64,000 bases of DNA, taken from NCBI RefSeq assembly GCF_014203365.1, contig NZ_JACHIS010000001.1, forward strand, positions 4,712,001-4,776,000. The letters are read 5' to 3'. The translations under genes and the position numbers were made by a program. The notes under the pieces were generated by a model. That model did not search any database and was not told the origin of the DNA. It saw only the letters and a list, made by a program, of their open reading frames with translations. This DNA is from Actinoalloteichus hymeniacidonis. GTDB taxonomy: Bacteria; Actinomycetota; Actinomycetes; Mycobacteriales; Pseudonocardiaceae. Positions 35,838 to 44,325 of the stretch are shown here, one piece after another. Each line of letters starts with the position of its first letter. The stretch's first letter is position 1.

Positions 35838-37517
35838 TCAGCCGAAGATGATGTTCAGGACCACGGCCAGGGCGAGCGCCCCGCTGCCCAGCAGGGCAGG
35901 CGAGCGGTACCAGCCCGCGTCCCGGCCGGTCGTCGAGTGCGTCCGATCCGCCTTGGGCGTCAGGCTCCACACCAGGCCGCCCAACTCCGACTCCGGCTTC
36001 GGCTTGGTCACCATCGTCACCACCACGCTGACCAGGATGTCGATGACGAAGGCAGCCCCGGCGCCCAGGAAGCTCGCGCCCTGCCCGGGCAGGTTCCAGA
36101 CGCCGGTCTCGGCCAACACCGAGACGGTCACTGCGGTCAGGGTGCCGACGACGAGGCCGATCCAGCCTGCGGCAGGCGTCATCCGCTTCCAGAACATCGC
36201 GAGGATGAAGGTGGCGAAGAGTGGGGCGTTGAAGAAGGAGAAGAGCTGCTGGATGTAATCCATGATGTTGTTGTAGCCAGAAGCGATGAATGCGGTCCCG
36301 ATGGCGATGATGGTGCCGACCACGGTCGCCCTACGGCCGATCTTGAGGTAATAGGAATCCGGTCGGTCGCGTCGCACGTAGGTCTGCCAGAGGTCATAGG
36401 TGAAGACCGTGTTGAACGCGCTGATGTTCGCCGCCATTCCAGCCATGAATGCGGCCAGCAGACCGGTGACCGCGACGCCGAGAATGCCGTTCGGCAGCAG
36501 ATCGCGCATCAACACCGACAGGGTGTCGTTATAGTCCAGATCGCTCGCCTGCCCCGCTTTGAAAGCGGCGAGTTGCGGCGACAGCACTCCGGCGATCATG
36601 CCGGGGATGACGACCACGAAGGGAATGAGCATCTTCGGATAGGCGCCGATCAACGGGGTTCGCCGAGCCGCCGACATACTAGAGGCCGACATCGCCCGTT
36701 GCACCTCGACGAAGTTGGTCGTCCAATAGCCGAAGGAGAGCACGAAACCGAGACCGAACACGGTTCCGAGCACGCTGAGGAACGCATTGCCGAAACCGGT
36801 CAGCTCAGTGGCGGGCCAGGCGGAGAGCTGCTGGGCGCCCGCCTGCTCGGTGATCCGCTCCTTGAGCCCGTCCCAACCGCCGACCTTGCGCAGGCCCACG
36901 ATGGTCAGGGGCAGCAGAGCCGCGACGATCACGAAGAACTGCAGGACCTCGTTGTACACCGCAGCCGACAGCCCGCCCAACACGGTGTAGCTCAGCACCA
37001 CCGCGGCGGCGACCACCACCGACACCCAGATCGGCCAGCCGAGCAACACGTTGATCACCAGGGCGAGCGCGAAGAGGTTCACCCCGGCGATCAATACCTG
37101 CGCGGCGGCGAAACTCAGGGCATTCACCAGATGGGCGCCTTTACCGAAACGTCGACGCAGGTACTCCGGAACACTGCGCACCTTGGAACCGTAGTAGAAG
37201 GGCATCATCACGATACCGAGGAACACCATGGCAGGAATGGCGCCGATCCAGTAATAGTGCATCGTCGGCATGCCGTGCTGCGCACCGTTGGCCGCCATTC
37301 CGATGATCTCCATCGCGCCGAGATTCGCCGAGATGAAGGCCAGGCCCGTCACCCACGCGGGAAGCGATCGACCGGAGAGGAAGAAGTCGAGGCTGGTGGA
37401 CACCGAACGGCGCGCAAGATAACCGATCAACAAGACCAGCACGAAGTAGACGATGATCAGCGCATAGTCGATCGGACCCGCGTTTAGGCGCAGCGTCTCT
37501 TGCGCAAGAACCGTCAC
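35838..37517 (-). CDS. Sodium:solute symporter (SSS family)
   Basis: A 559-residue permease with about 13-14 membrane helices. SSS landmarks include LDFFLSGRSLPAWVTGLAFISANLGAMEIIG (helix 1 with the sugar-type SGRS sequence), GGLSAAVYNEVLQFF, and the late AAFMAGMAANISAFNTVFTYDLW, which holds Na+-site Ser/Thr residues. The sequence resembles the SGLT/VSGLT branch, so sugars or similar small solutes are plausible. GTG 37517 is chosen because GAGAGGTGG precedes it; ATG 37544 is an alternative. In operon with the downstream small membrane protein. Confidence 0.88.
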   Translation of the reverse strand: MTVLAQETLRLNAGPIDYALIIVYFVLVLLIGYLARRSVSTSLDFFLSGRSLPAWVTGLAFISANLGAMEIIGMAANGAQHGMPTMHYYWIGAIPAMVFLGIVMMPFYYGSKVRSVPEYLRRRFGKGAHLVNALSFAAAQVLIAGVNLFALALVINVLLGWPIWVSVVVAAAVVLSYTVLGGLSAAVYNEVLQFFVIVAALLPLTIVGLRKVGGWDGLKERITEQAGAQQLSAWPATELTGFGNAFLSVLGTVFGLGFVLSFGYWTTNFVEVQRAMSASSMSAARRTPLIGAYPKMLIPFVVVIPGMIAGVLSPQLAAFKAGQASDLDYNDTLSVLMRDLLPNGILGVAVTGLLAAFMAGMAANISAFNTVFTYDLWQTYVRRDRPDSYYLKIGRRATVVGTIIAIGTAFIASGYNNIMDYIQQLFSFFNAPLFATFILAMFWKRMTPAAGWIGLVVGTLTAVTVSVLAETGVWNLPGQGASFLGAGAAFVIDILVSVVVTMVTKPKPESELGGLVWSLTPKADRTHSTTGRDAGWYRSPALLGSGALALAVVLNIIFG

Positions 37518-37631
37518 CGAAGCCACCTCTCGATGAATGATCAATCGACGTTTCCGAGACGTTGCGTGCGGGGGATGCCCGAAGAGTAACTCGGAAAGAG
37601 GGGTGGCGCTCGGCCGTGGGACACGCAGGGT

Positions 37632-37657
37632 GCTGAACCGGAATTGCCCGGTTCAGC
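37632..37657. terminator. Hairpin downstream of nucS
   Basis: GCTGAACCGG and CCGGTTCAGC form a perfect 10-bp stem with a 6-base loop (AATTGC on the + strand). It begins 15 bases beyond the nucS stop on the - strand. Likely nucS terminator. Confidence 0.7.
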
Positions 37658-37672
37658 GTCGTCGGTTCGGTA

Positions 37673-38332
37673 TCAGAAGAGCCGGAACTCGTCGGGTTCG
37701 ATACCGCGCAATGCGTCGTAATCAAGGATCACACAACGGATTCCTCGGTCCTCGGCCAGTGTCCTAGCCTGCGGCCTGATCTGCTGCGCCGCGAAGATCC
37801 CCTGTACCGGAGCGAGCAGCGGGTCGCGGTTGAGCAGTTCGAGGTATCGGGTGAGCTGTTCGACGCCGTCGATCTCGCCGCGCCGCTTGATCTCCACGGC
37901 GACCGAGGCACCGTCGGCATCCCGGCACATCAGGTCGACCGGTCCGATCGCGGTCGGGAACTCCCGCCGCACCAGGCTCCACCCGTCGCCGAGCGTGCTG
38001 ACATGTTCGGCCAGCAACTCCTGAAGATGGGCCTCGACCCCGTCCTTGACCAGGCCGGGCTCCACCCCGAGTTCGTGCTTGCTGTCGTGAAACACCTCGT
38101 CGATGGTGATCACGACCCGTTCGCCCGCCTTGTTCTGGACGGTCCAGATGTCCGGGTCCTCGATGAGCCAGCACGGCGGACTCATCCAGTTGAGCGGTTT
38201 ATAGGCCCGGTCGTCGGAATGCACGGAGACCGACCCATCCGCCTTGATCAGCAGCAGCCGGTTGGCCATCGGCAGATGAGCGGTGAGCCTGCCGACGTAA
38301 TCGACCTGACAACGAGCGATGACGAGACGCAC
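37673..38332 (-). CDS. nucS: Mismatch-specific endonuclease NucS (EndoMS)
   Basis: A 219-residue DNA mismatch endonuclease that replaces MutS/MutL in Actinobacteria. The N-terminal domain reads [49 protein letters not shown] follows. The nuclease domain has the PD-(D/E)xK site [35 protein letters not shown]. The protein ends in DEFRLF, the beta-clamp-binding tail. GTG 38332 matches the mycobacterial start; ATG 38356 is eight codons upstream and neither has a clear ribosome-binding site. It cleaves both strands at G-T, G-G and T-T mismatches in the known enzymes. Confidence 0.95.
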   Translation of the reverse strand: MRLVIARCQVDYVGRLTAHLPMANRLLLIKADGSVSVHSDDRAYKPLNWMSPPCWLIEDPDIWTVQNKAGERVVITIDEVFHDSKHELGVEPGLVKDGVEAHLQELLAEHVSTLGDGWSLVRREFPTAIGPVDLMCRDADGASVAVEIKRRGEIDGVEQLTRYLELLNRDPLLAPVQGIFAAQQIRPQARTLAEDRGIRCVILDYDALRGIEPDEFRLF

Positions 38333-38412
38333 ACGGCACAGCGTAGAGAAAGCCATGACGCGTGCGGGCCGGTGCCCCGCTCCAGCGCGCGACACCGGCC
38401 TTGGATCAACGA

Positions 38413-39654
38413 TCAGGGACCGACATAGAGCAGGAGATTCGGCGTACCGACTCCGGGATCCTCGATCAGGTCGGGGGTCGCGTGTGCGACCAGTACCTCG
38501 TCGATCTCCTCGGGAGTGGCCTCCGGATTCACCTCCAGGTAAAGGGCCACGCCTCCGGCCACATGTGGTGCGGCCATCGAGGTGCCGCTGATGGTGTTGA
38601 CGGCGGTGTCGGATCCGATCCACGCCGAGGTGATCCCCACACCCGGTGCGAACACGTCGACGCACTCACCGAAGTTGGAGAAGCTCGCCCGGATGTCCTC
38701 GCTGTCGGATGCTGCCACGGTCAGAGCCTCGGGGACCCGTGCCGGGGACACGGTGCAGGCGTCGACGTTCGAGTTCCCCGCCGCGATCGAGTAGGGGATC
38801 CCGCTCGCGATGGAGTTGACGACGGCCGCGTCCAGAGCGTCGGAGGCGAGGCCACCGAGGCTCATGTTCGCCACGGCGGGTGCGGTGGCGTTCTCGGTGA
38901 CCCAGTCGATGCCCGCCACGACACCCTCGGTGGTTCCGGATCCCCCGCAGTCGAGCACGCGGACTCCCACCAGGGCGACCTCCTTGGCGACGCCGAACTC
39001 GGTGCCGCCGATGGTGCCCGCCACATGCGTCCCGTGGCCGTTGCAGTCCACTCCGTCCTGTCCGTCGCCGATCGCGTCGAAGGCCGCGGTGGCGCGCCCG
39101 CCGAACTCCTGGTGGGTGGGCTGGATGCCCGTGTCGATCACATAGGCGGCGACAGACGGGGCCGTGGTCTCGTAGGTGTAGGTGCCGTCCAGGGGAAGCT
39201 CACGCTGATCGATGCGATCCAGGCCCCAGGTCGCGTCGAGTTGCGTGTCGTTGGCCGTGGGATCGGTGAGGGAGACCTCCTGGTTCTGCTCCACGAAGGA
39301 CACCCCGGGGTCCAAGGCCAGCTGCGCGGCAGCCGCCTCGTCCATCTCGACGGAGAATCCGCGCAAGGCGCTGTCGTAGGTCGTGCGCAGCGTGCCCCCG
39401 TACGCCTCGATCATCGCCTCGGCCGTGGTGTGCACCAGTTGAGCGGACACCGTCTGCGGAAGCACTACGAGGTAGCTGTTCGGAATCGCCGCAGTGCTGT
39501 CCCGGGCTCGGATCTTCTCGAGCCCGGACTCGGCCGGATCCATCGACGTGGTCGCGTTCGCCATGGCCAGACCCGTGGTAGCCGTGCCAATCAACAGTGC
39601 GAAGGTCACTGCACCCATTCGGGCGGACCATCGCCGCCGGTAGTCGTGTCCCAT
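38413..39654 (-). CDS. Secreted subtilisin-like serine protease (S8)
   Basis: A 413-residue secreted protease. A signal peptide (helix ~13-30, [17 protein letters not shown]) is followed by an I9-type inhibitory propeptide (residues ~58-130, [15 protein letters not shown] ... [11 protein letters not shown]). The catalytic triad is Asp174 ([10 protein letters not shown]), His207 ([10 protein letters not shown]) and Ser359 ([13 protein letters not shown]), with oxyanion Asn294 (AAGNSN). Cysteines near the active site (VDCNG, VLDCGG) suggest the proteinase-K branch. ATG 39654 follows GGGAGGAG. It is divergent from the Nudix gene at 39798. Confidence 0.94.
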   Translation of the reverse strand: MGHDYRRRWSARMGAVTFALLIGTATTGLAMANATTSMDPAESGLEKIRARDSTAAIPNSYLVVLPQTVSAQLVHTTAEAMIEAYGGTLRTTYDSALRGFSVEMDEAAAAQLALDPGVSFVEQNQEVSLTDPTANDTQLDATWGLDRIDQRELPLDGTYTYETTAPSVAAYVIDTGIQPTHQEFGGRATAAFDAIGDGQDGVDCNGHGTHVAGTIGGTEFGVAKEVALVGVRVLDCGGSGTTEGVVAGIDWVTENATAPAVANMSLGGLASDALDAAVVNSIASGIPYSIAAGNSNVDACTVSPARVPEALTVAASDSEDIRASFSNFGECVDVFAPGVGITSAWIGSDTAVNTISGTSMAAPHVAGGVALYLEVNPEATPEEIDEVLVAHATPDLIEDPGVGTPNLLLYVGP

Positions 39655-39797
39655 CTGCCGAACTCCTCCCGAGCGATTTGACGCCTCGCCTTCTCGTGTT
39701 ACCGGCAACCGGATTCGCTGACCAGCGACATCATTCGATCGCGCGGGGTGACCACCCGGCAGTGGCGATCCTGCCGAAGTTCGGCACGATCGCAGCC

Positions 39798-40355
39798 ATG
39801 GACACGGTGAGTTCCCGAGAGGTGTACGCCAACCCGTGGATGACGATCCGCGAGGACGCGATTCGACGGCAGGACGGCACGGCGGGCATCTACGGCGTCG
39901 TCGACAAGCCCGACTACGCGCTGGTGATCCCGCTGGACGGCGATCGACTGCATCTCGTCGAGCAGTATCGCTACCCGCTGGGCCTGCGTCGCTGGGAGTT
40001 CCCGCAGGGCACCGCCCCGGACCGCGCGGATCTCCCGGGTACCGCGCTGGCCCAACGAGAACTACGGGAGGAGACGGGTCTGCGCGCGGGCAGCCTGGTG
40101 CACATCGGCCGGTTGGACGTCGCCCCCGGGATGTCGAGCCAGCGTGGCCGGGTGTACCTGGCGACCGATCTCGTGGCGGGCGAGGTGGAACGCGAGCACG
40201 AGGAGCAGGACATGCGGGCAGGCTGGTTCAGTCGTGCGGAGTTCGAGGCGATGATCGCCGAGGGCACCGTCACCGACGCCCAGTCGATCGCCGCCTATGC
40301 ACTGCTGCTGTTGCACGAGCGCACCACGCGCTCGAGCCCGGTCCGACCGGAGTGA
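39798..40355 (+). CDS. Nudix hydrolase, ADP-ribose pyrophosphatase-like
   Basis: A 185-residue Nudix protein. The N-terminal strand region (VYANPWMTIREDAI ... YALVIPLDGDRLHLVEQYRYPLG) is that of ADP-ribose/ADP-sugar pyrophosphatases. The helix half of the Nudix box is intact (RELREETGL), but the loop before it is GTAPDRADLPGTALAQ, so the first Glu of the signature is not at its usual position. This QGTAPDRADL form seems to be a subgroup trait. ATG 39798 is the first start before the conserved domain. The stop codon lies in the loop of a long hairpin. Confidence 0.82.
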   Translation: MDTVSSREVYANPWMTIREDAIRRQDGTAGIYGVVDKPDYALVIPLDGDRLHLVEQYRYPLGLRRWEFPQGTAPDRADLPGTALAQRELREETGLRAGSLVHIGRLDVAPGMSSQRGRVYLATDLVAGEVEREHEEQDMRAGWFSRAEFEAMIAEGTVTDAQSIAAYALLLLHERTTRSSPVRPE

Positions 40356-40376
40356 TCTCCGGACGGACCGGGCTCG
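40333..40376. terminator. 20-bp hairpin with the stop codon in its loop
   Basis: Bases 40333-40352, the last codons of the Nudix gene, pair with 40357-40376 apart from one A-A mismatch. The four-base loop TGAT contains the TGA stop. It lies between convergent Nudix and ehuA genes and probably terminates both. Confidence 0.75.
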
Positions 40377-40409
40377 GATCCTCTGAGGACGCGGGAGGTC
40401 CTGCCAGCC

Positions 40410-41225
40410 TCAGCTCTCGTCCAAAACCGACTGCAGGAACTTCTGCGTACGCTCCTGCTTGGGCGAGTCGAAGATCTCGCCGGGCGGCGCGGCCTCGATG
40501 ATCCGGCCCGCGTCGAACATCATCACCCGGTTGGAGACGTCCCTGGCGAACTTCATCGCGTGGGTCACGCACAACATGGTGATGTCACTGGACTTGGCGA
40601 CGTCCCGCAGCACGTCGAGCACCTCCGCCGCCAACTCCGGGTCGAGTGCGGAGGTGACCTCGTCGAGCAGCAGGATGTCCGGTTCCATCGCCAGCGCACG
40701 GGCGATGGCCACCCGCTGCTGCTGACCACCGGAGAGCTGCGACGGGTAGGAGGAGACCTTGTCGCTGAGGCCGACCATCTCCAGCAGTTCCTTGGCCCGT
40801 TCCTCCGCCTCGTCCTTGGACTTGCCCAGGACGTGCACCGGCGCCTCGGTGACGTTGCGCAGCACCCGCATGTTGGGGAAGAGGTTGTACTGCTGGAACA
40901 CCATGGTGATCCGGCCGCGAACCTTGCGGATGTGTGCCTCGCTCGCCGCGGCGAGCTTGCCGTTGCGCTCCTCGTGGTAGAGGTAGTCGTCGCCGACCTT
41001 GATGGTGCCGCTGTCCGGCTTGAGCAGCGTCATCAGCATTCGCAGGATCGTGGTCTTACCCGATCCACTCGGCCCGATCAGCGTGACGCGCTCGCCTGCT
41101 CCCACCGAGAACGACAGATCGTCGAGCACGACGTTCTTGCCGAAGCGCTTGCTGATGTCGTCGAACCGGATGAAGTCGGCCTGTCCCTGGCTCTTCTCGG
41201 GCACGGCGCTGCTCGCTTCGGTCAT
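40410..41225 (-). CDS. ehuA: Ectoine/hydroxyectoine ABC transporter ATP-binding protein
   Basis: A 271-residue ABC ATPase of the polar amino acid type. Walker A GPSGSGKTT, Q-loop VFQQYNLFPNM, signature LSGGQQQR, Walker B ILLLDEVTSALDPE and switch His VTHAMKF are all present. With EhuC and EhuD it forms the importer energised by ATP. ATG 41225 follows AGGGGAGC; ATG 41249, eight bases past the ehuD stop, is possible. Last gene of a four-gene operon (binding protein, two permeases, ATPase). Confidence 0.9.
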   Translation of the reverse strand: MTEASSAVPEKSQGQADFIRFDDISKRFGKNVVLDDLSFSVGAGERVTLIGPSGSGKTTILRMLMTLLKPDSGTIKVGDDYLYHEERNGKLAAASEAHIRKVRGRITMVFQQYNLFPNMRVLRNVTEAPVHVLGKSKDEAEERAKELLEMVGLSDKVSSYPSQLSGGQQQRVAIARALAMEPDILLLDEVTSALDPELAAEVLDVLRDVAKSSDITMLCVTHAMKFARDVSNRVMMFDAGRIIEAAPPGEIFDSPKQERTQKFLQSVLDES

Positions 41226-41257
41226 CGGTTTGCTCCCCTTCTCATTCATCCCGTCGG

Positions 41258-41923
41258 TCACGCGGCCCGGACCTGACCGAAGCGGCGCTCGAAGATCCTG
41301 GCGAACCAGGACATCACCAGCGCGGTCACCAAGTAGAGGATTCCGGCCATGGTGATCGGCTCTGCGTAGAGGAACGTCTCGGAGCCGATCGAGAGGGCGA
41401 CCGTCAACATCTCCACGACGGTGATGGCCACCAGCACCGGCGTGTCCTTGAACATCGCGATCACATAGTTGGCCAGCGCGGGCATCGCCCTGGGCAGCGC
41501 CTGCGGGAGGATCACGCTGGTCCAGGTGCGGCGAGCGGGCAGGTTCAACGCGCGCGCCGCCTCCCACTGGCCTGCGGGCACCCCGTCGATGCCGGAGCGG
41601 TAGACCTCGGAGACGTAGGTGGCGTAGTGCACGCCGAGGCCGATCGCCGCAGTGAACAGCGTGGAGAAGCTGATTCCCACCGTCGGCAACACGTAGAACA
41701 GGAAGAACAGCTGTACCAGCAGCGGCGTGGAGCGGATGAACTCGATCACCACTGCGGCGGGCACACTGATCCACAGGCTCTTACTGCGCCGCAACAGGGC
41801 GAACACCAGACCGAGCACCAACGCGATCAGATATCCGAGCACGGTGGCCTGCAGGGCCACCACCAGACCGGCCAGCAGGTCCGGAATCGAACCCCAGAAG
41901 ACATCCCAGTCCCAGGTACTCAT
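41258..41923 (-). CDS. ehuD: Ectoine/hydroxyectoine ABC transporter permease
   Basis: A 221-residue permease of the His/Glu/Gln family with about five membrane helices. The ATPase-coupling EAA loop is GVPAGQWEAARALNLPARRTWTSVILPQALPRAMP. It starts at ATG 41923, overlapping the ehuC stop by four bases. It should pair with EhuC as a heterodimer. The specific substrate is inferred from the binding protein and gene order. Confidence 0.88.
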   Translation of the reverse strand: MSTWDWDVFWGSIPDLLAGLVVALQATVLGYLIALVLGLVFALLRRSKSLWISVPAAVVIEFIRSTPLLVQLFFLFYVLPTVGISFSTLFTAAIGLGVHYATYVSEVYRSGIDGVPAGQWEAARALNLPARRTWTSVILPQALPRAMPALANYVIAMFKDTPVLVAITVVEMLTVALSIGSETFLYAEPITMAGILYLVTALVMSWFARIFERRFGQVRAA

Positions 41924-42615
41924 GCCGAGGCCTCCTTGCGGAAGATGCGGGCGATCATGCCCGGCGGCACCGTTCGACCGAGCGAGGCCGCAGCTCGCCG
42001 CTCAAGGAAGCGCATGAGCACCGTGAATATCAACGCGATCACCCCGTAGGCGACCAACAGGCCGCCGAACACCCCTGCGGTGTTCTGCGTCGAGGCGCGG
42101 ACCAGCTGCGCACCGAAGGTCAGATCGGACAGGTACACGATCGAGACCAGCGCGCTGGCTTTGAGCAGTTCGATCAGGTTGTTGCTGAAGGCGGGGATCA
42201 TCGCGACGATCGCCTGCGGCAGCACCACCTTGCGCGTCCGCTGCCATGGGGTGAAGTTCAACGCGGTCGCGGCCTCGAGCTGGCTCTGCGGGATGGCGCG
42301 GACCGCACCCCGGACCACCTCGGCACCATAGGCCCCGATGTTCAAGGCGAGCGCGAGCACCCCGGCGAACAGCGGGGCGAGCTGGTAGCCGAAGCGGGGG
42401 ATGACGAAGATCAGCCAGAACAGCACGATCAGCGCGGACATCCCTCGGAAGATCTCGGTGTAGAGGAAACCCATCGCACGGAGGATCTTGTGCTTCGACA
42501 GCCGCGCCAAGCCTGCGGCGAATGCGAAGACCAGTCCGAGCAGGGCACCGAAGATCGTGAGCTGGAGGGTGACCACCAGCCCTTCGATCATGTATTGCCA
42601 GAGTCCCGGAGACAA
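41920..42615 (-). CDS. ehuC: Ectoine/hydroxyectoine ABC transporter permease
   Basis: A 231-residue permease with about five helices and the EAA loop AIPQSQLEAATALNFTPWQRTRKVVLPQAIVAMIPAF. It begins with TTG 42615 after GGAG, in the reading MSPGLWQYMIEGLVVTLQLTIFGALLGL, the usual start of this permease type. It lies 18 bases downstream of ehuB and overlaps ehuD. Confidence 0.88.
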   Translation of the reverse strand: MSPGLWQYMIEGLVVTLQLTIFGALLGLVFAFAAGLARLSKHKILRAMGFLYTEIFRGMSALIVLFWLIFVIPRFGYQLAPLFAGVLALALNIGAYGAEVVRGAVRAIPQSQLEAATALNFTPWQRTRKVVLPQAIVAMIPAFSNNLIELLKASALVSIVYLSDLTFGAQLVRASTQNTAGVFGGLLVAYGVIALIFTVLMRFLERRAAASLGRTVPPGMIARIFRKEASA

Positions 42616-42633
42616 CGGGTCAACTCCTTCCGG

Positions 42634-43551
42634 TCAGGCCGTCGGTGCCTGGCACAGTTCGGCGGCGGTCAGATCCGTCATCTCGTCCTCGGTGAAGCCG
42701 AAGGGCTCCACGATCGGGAGCAGCAGGCCCTCGCTCTTGAGAGTCACGAGCTCGTTGTTGAACGCCTCGACGATGTTGCGCTCGCCGAGTCGGAAGCCGA
42801 AGCCGCCCGCGCCGTTCTGCGGGACCCCGTCGACCTCGGGGATGAACGGCGGCTCGGAGAGCTGCAGACCGGAGTCCTCACGGCTGGCGAGTGCGGAACG
42901 CAGCGACAGGGTGGAGAGCAGGAAGGCATCGGCCCGGCCCGCCGTCACGCCGTCGATCCCAGAGACCTGGTCGGGGAAGACCACGATCTGGTCCTGCGGC
43001 ACACCCACTCCGGTGGCCACGGACTCCTCGACACCGCCCACGATCACGCCGAGGACCACCTCGGGATTGGCGACGACGTCGTCCAACGTCGTCAAGCCCA
43101 GCGGATTTCCCTCGGGGACCAGGAACGCATAGGGCGCGTTGTAGTCGGGGTTGGTGAACAGGATCTGTTCGCATCGCGCGGGAGTGATGTACATCCCGGC
43201 CGCGATCACATCGAAGAGTCCGGCGTTCAGCCCCGGAATCAAGGAACTGAAGTCTGCGAGCTTGGGGACGAACTCGTCCACGCCCAGCCTGCTGAAGATC
43301 TCTTTGCCGACCTCGGCGGCCTGACCGGTCAGGTCGCCTTCCGAGTTGATGAACGCGAACGGGGTCTCGTTGGCGAACCCCATCCGAACGTTGCCTCGCT
43401 CGCGCAACTGATCGAGAAGATCGCCGCCGCCTCCCGCCGTCGAGAGGTCGATCGAGCTGCATCCGGCGAGACCGGCACCCAGGCCGACCGCCACAAGACC
43501 GCCGGTGGCACCTCGTAGGAAGTTCCGTCGGGTGACGTTTCCAGCAAGCAC
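42634..43551 (-). CDS. ehuB: Ectoine/hydroxyectoine ABC transporter substrate-binding lipoprotein
   Basis: A 305-residue solute-binding protein. Its leader has a twin-arginine motif TRRNFLRG and a lipobox LAGC (Cys31), so it is probably exported folded and lipidated. The mature part is a type II periplasmic fold: GNVRMGFANETPFAFIN, SSLIPGLNAGLFDVIAAGMYITPARCEQILFTNPD and YNAPYAFLVPEGNPL match EhuB proteins. I choose GTG 43551, because GGGGGAG lies 9 bases upstream; GTG 43569 has no such site. No ectoine synthesis (ectABC) or degradation genes are nearby, so uptake for osmoprotection is the likely role. Confidence 0.88.
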   Translation of the reverse strand: MLAGNVTRRNFLRGATGGLVAVGLGAGLAGCSSIDLSTAGGGGDLLDQLRERGNVRMGFANETPFAFINSEGDLTGQAAEVGKEIFSRLGVDEFVPKLADFSSLIPGLNAGLFDVIAAGMYITPARCEQILFTNPDYNAPYAFLVPEGNPLGLTTLDDVVANPEVVLGVIVGGVEESVATGVGVPQDQIVVFPDQVSGIDGVTAGRADAFLLSTLSLRSALASREDSGLQLSEPPFIPEVDGVPQNGAGGFGFRLGERNIVEAFNNELVTLKSEGLLLPIVEPFGFTEDEMTDLTAAELCQAPTA

Positions 43552-43664
43552 GGAAGGCCGCTCCCCCACTCGGTGACAGGACGATGCCCAGCCGTCACGC
43601 TGCGGCGACTCGGCGTGTCGAACGTAGGCGGAGCCTCTGCGAGCGTCAAAGTTCGACGCGATCG

Positions 43665-43679
43665 TAACGCCGGGCGTTA
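43665..43679. promoter_or_regulatory. Palindromic operator candidate upstream of ehuB
   Basis: TAACGCC-G-GGCGTTA is a perfect 7-1-7 inverted repeat, 114 bases upstream of the chosen ehuB start. It could bind a dimeric repressor of the ehu operon. No regulator gene is adjacent. Confidence 0.55.
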
Positions 43680-44240
43680 TGCGAACGAGATAGGAGAAGA
43701 AGGCCGTGATTCGCGCGTTCGATCAGCCGCGAAACTATGGGTAACCAGCGATTTCACCCGTTTGGCTTACCTTCGAGTAGCAGATGTGCTATATGGGTCA
43801 CTATTAGGTTACGATCGACGGCCCGGAGGGCCGATGCGGCCTGATCAGAGGAACTTGCGAACCCACCGGACAGTGTGCATGGAATCCGGTTCACCAGCCG
43901 TAAAGCACTATTAACACAACGCGGAGCCGGTCGCCGGAATACCCGTTTCACCACCGCATCGGGTGATTATTCAACTACTGCGAGTGCGTTTCGGGGGCGA
44001 TTCCGAACTCGTTTCGCGAACGGCCGTTCGACCGTCGAATGCCGGTCGTCGCAAGCAGACAACGATAAAGCTGACCGGGTTCGGCCGTTGCCGATGAATT
44101 CCCCAGCGCGCGACTTCCGATCGGCGATCGCGGCACGGGCCGGACGGCCGGGGGCAGGCCGAACCCGCGTGGGCGAGCGATGCGGTCGCAGCGGCGGGTG
44201 GTGTTCGCGCTCAGCGGCACGCTGACGGACCGGCGACGCC

Positions 44241-44274
44241 CCAGACGCCAGGTGGTCGTGACCCCGGCGTCTGG
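44241..44274. terminator. Hairpin downstream of murA
   Basis: CCAGACGCC (44241-44249) pairs with GGCGTCTGG (44266-44274) across a 16-base loop. It starts about 50 bases beyond the murA stop on the - strand. Confidence 0.5.
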
Positions 44275-44325
44275 AGCCGCACAACGGATTGGAGCGGTGG
44301 TGCGATCTTCTTCGAGCGCAGCCAA

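Larger units (their letters stand above)
43552..44325. other. Low-GC non-coding region of about 770 bases
   Basis: Between divergently placed operons (ehuB leftward; murA ends at 44326). From about 43650 to 44070 the GC content falls well below the surroundings, and no frame shows family similarity or a good ribosome-binding site. It holds the palindrome 43665-43679, a small GGCCC-GGA-GGGCC hairpin near 43820, and the murA terminator hairpin at 44241-44274. Confidence 0.55.

Noticed and set aside
35802-37487. 561-codon open frame opposite the symporter
   Set aside because: Antisense shadow; His/Asp/Gln-rich with no hydrophobic core, while the opposite strand encodes a clear membrane transporter.
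43754-43954. 66-codon open frame in the low-GC gap
   Set aside because: No ribosome-binding site, no family similarity, and composition matches non-coding DNA.
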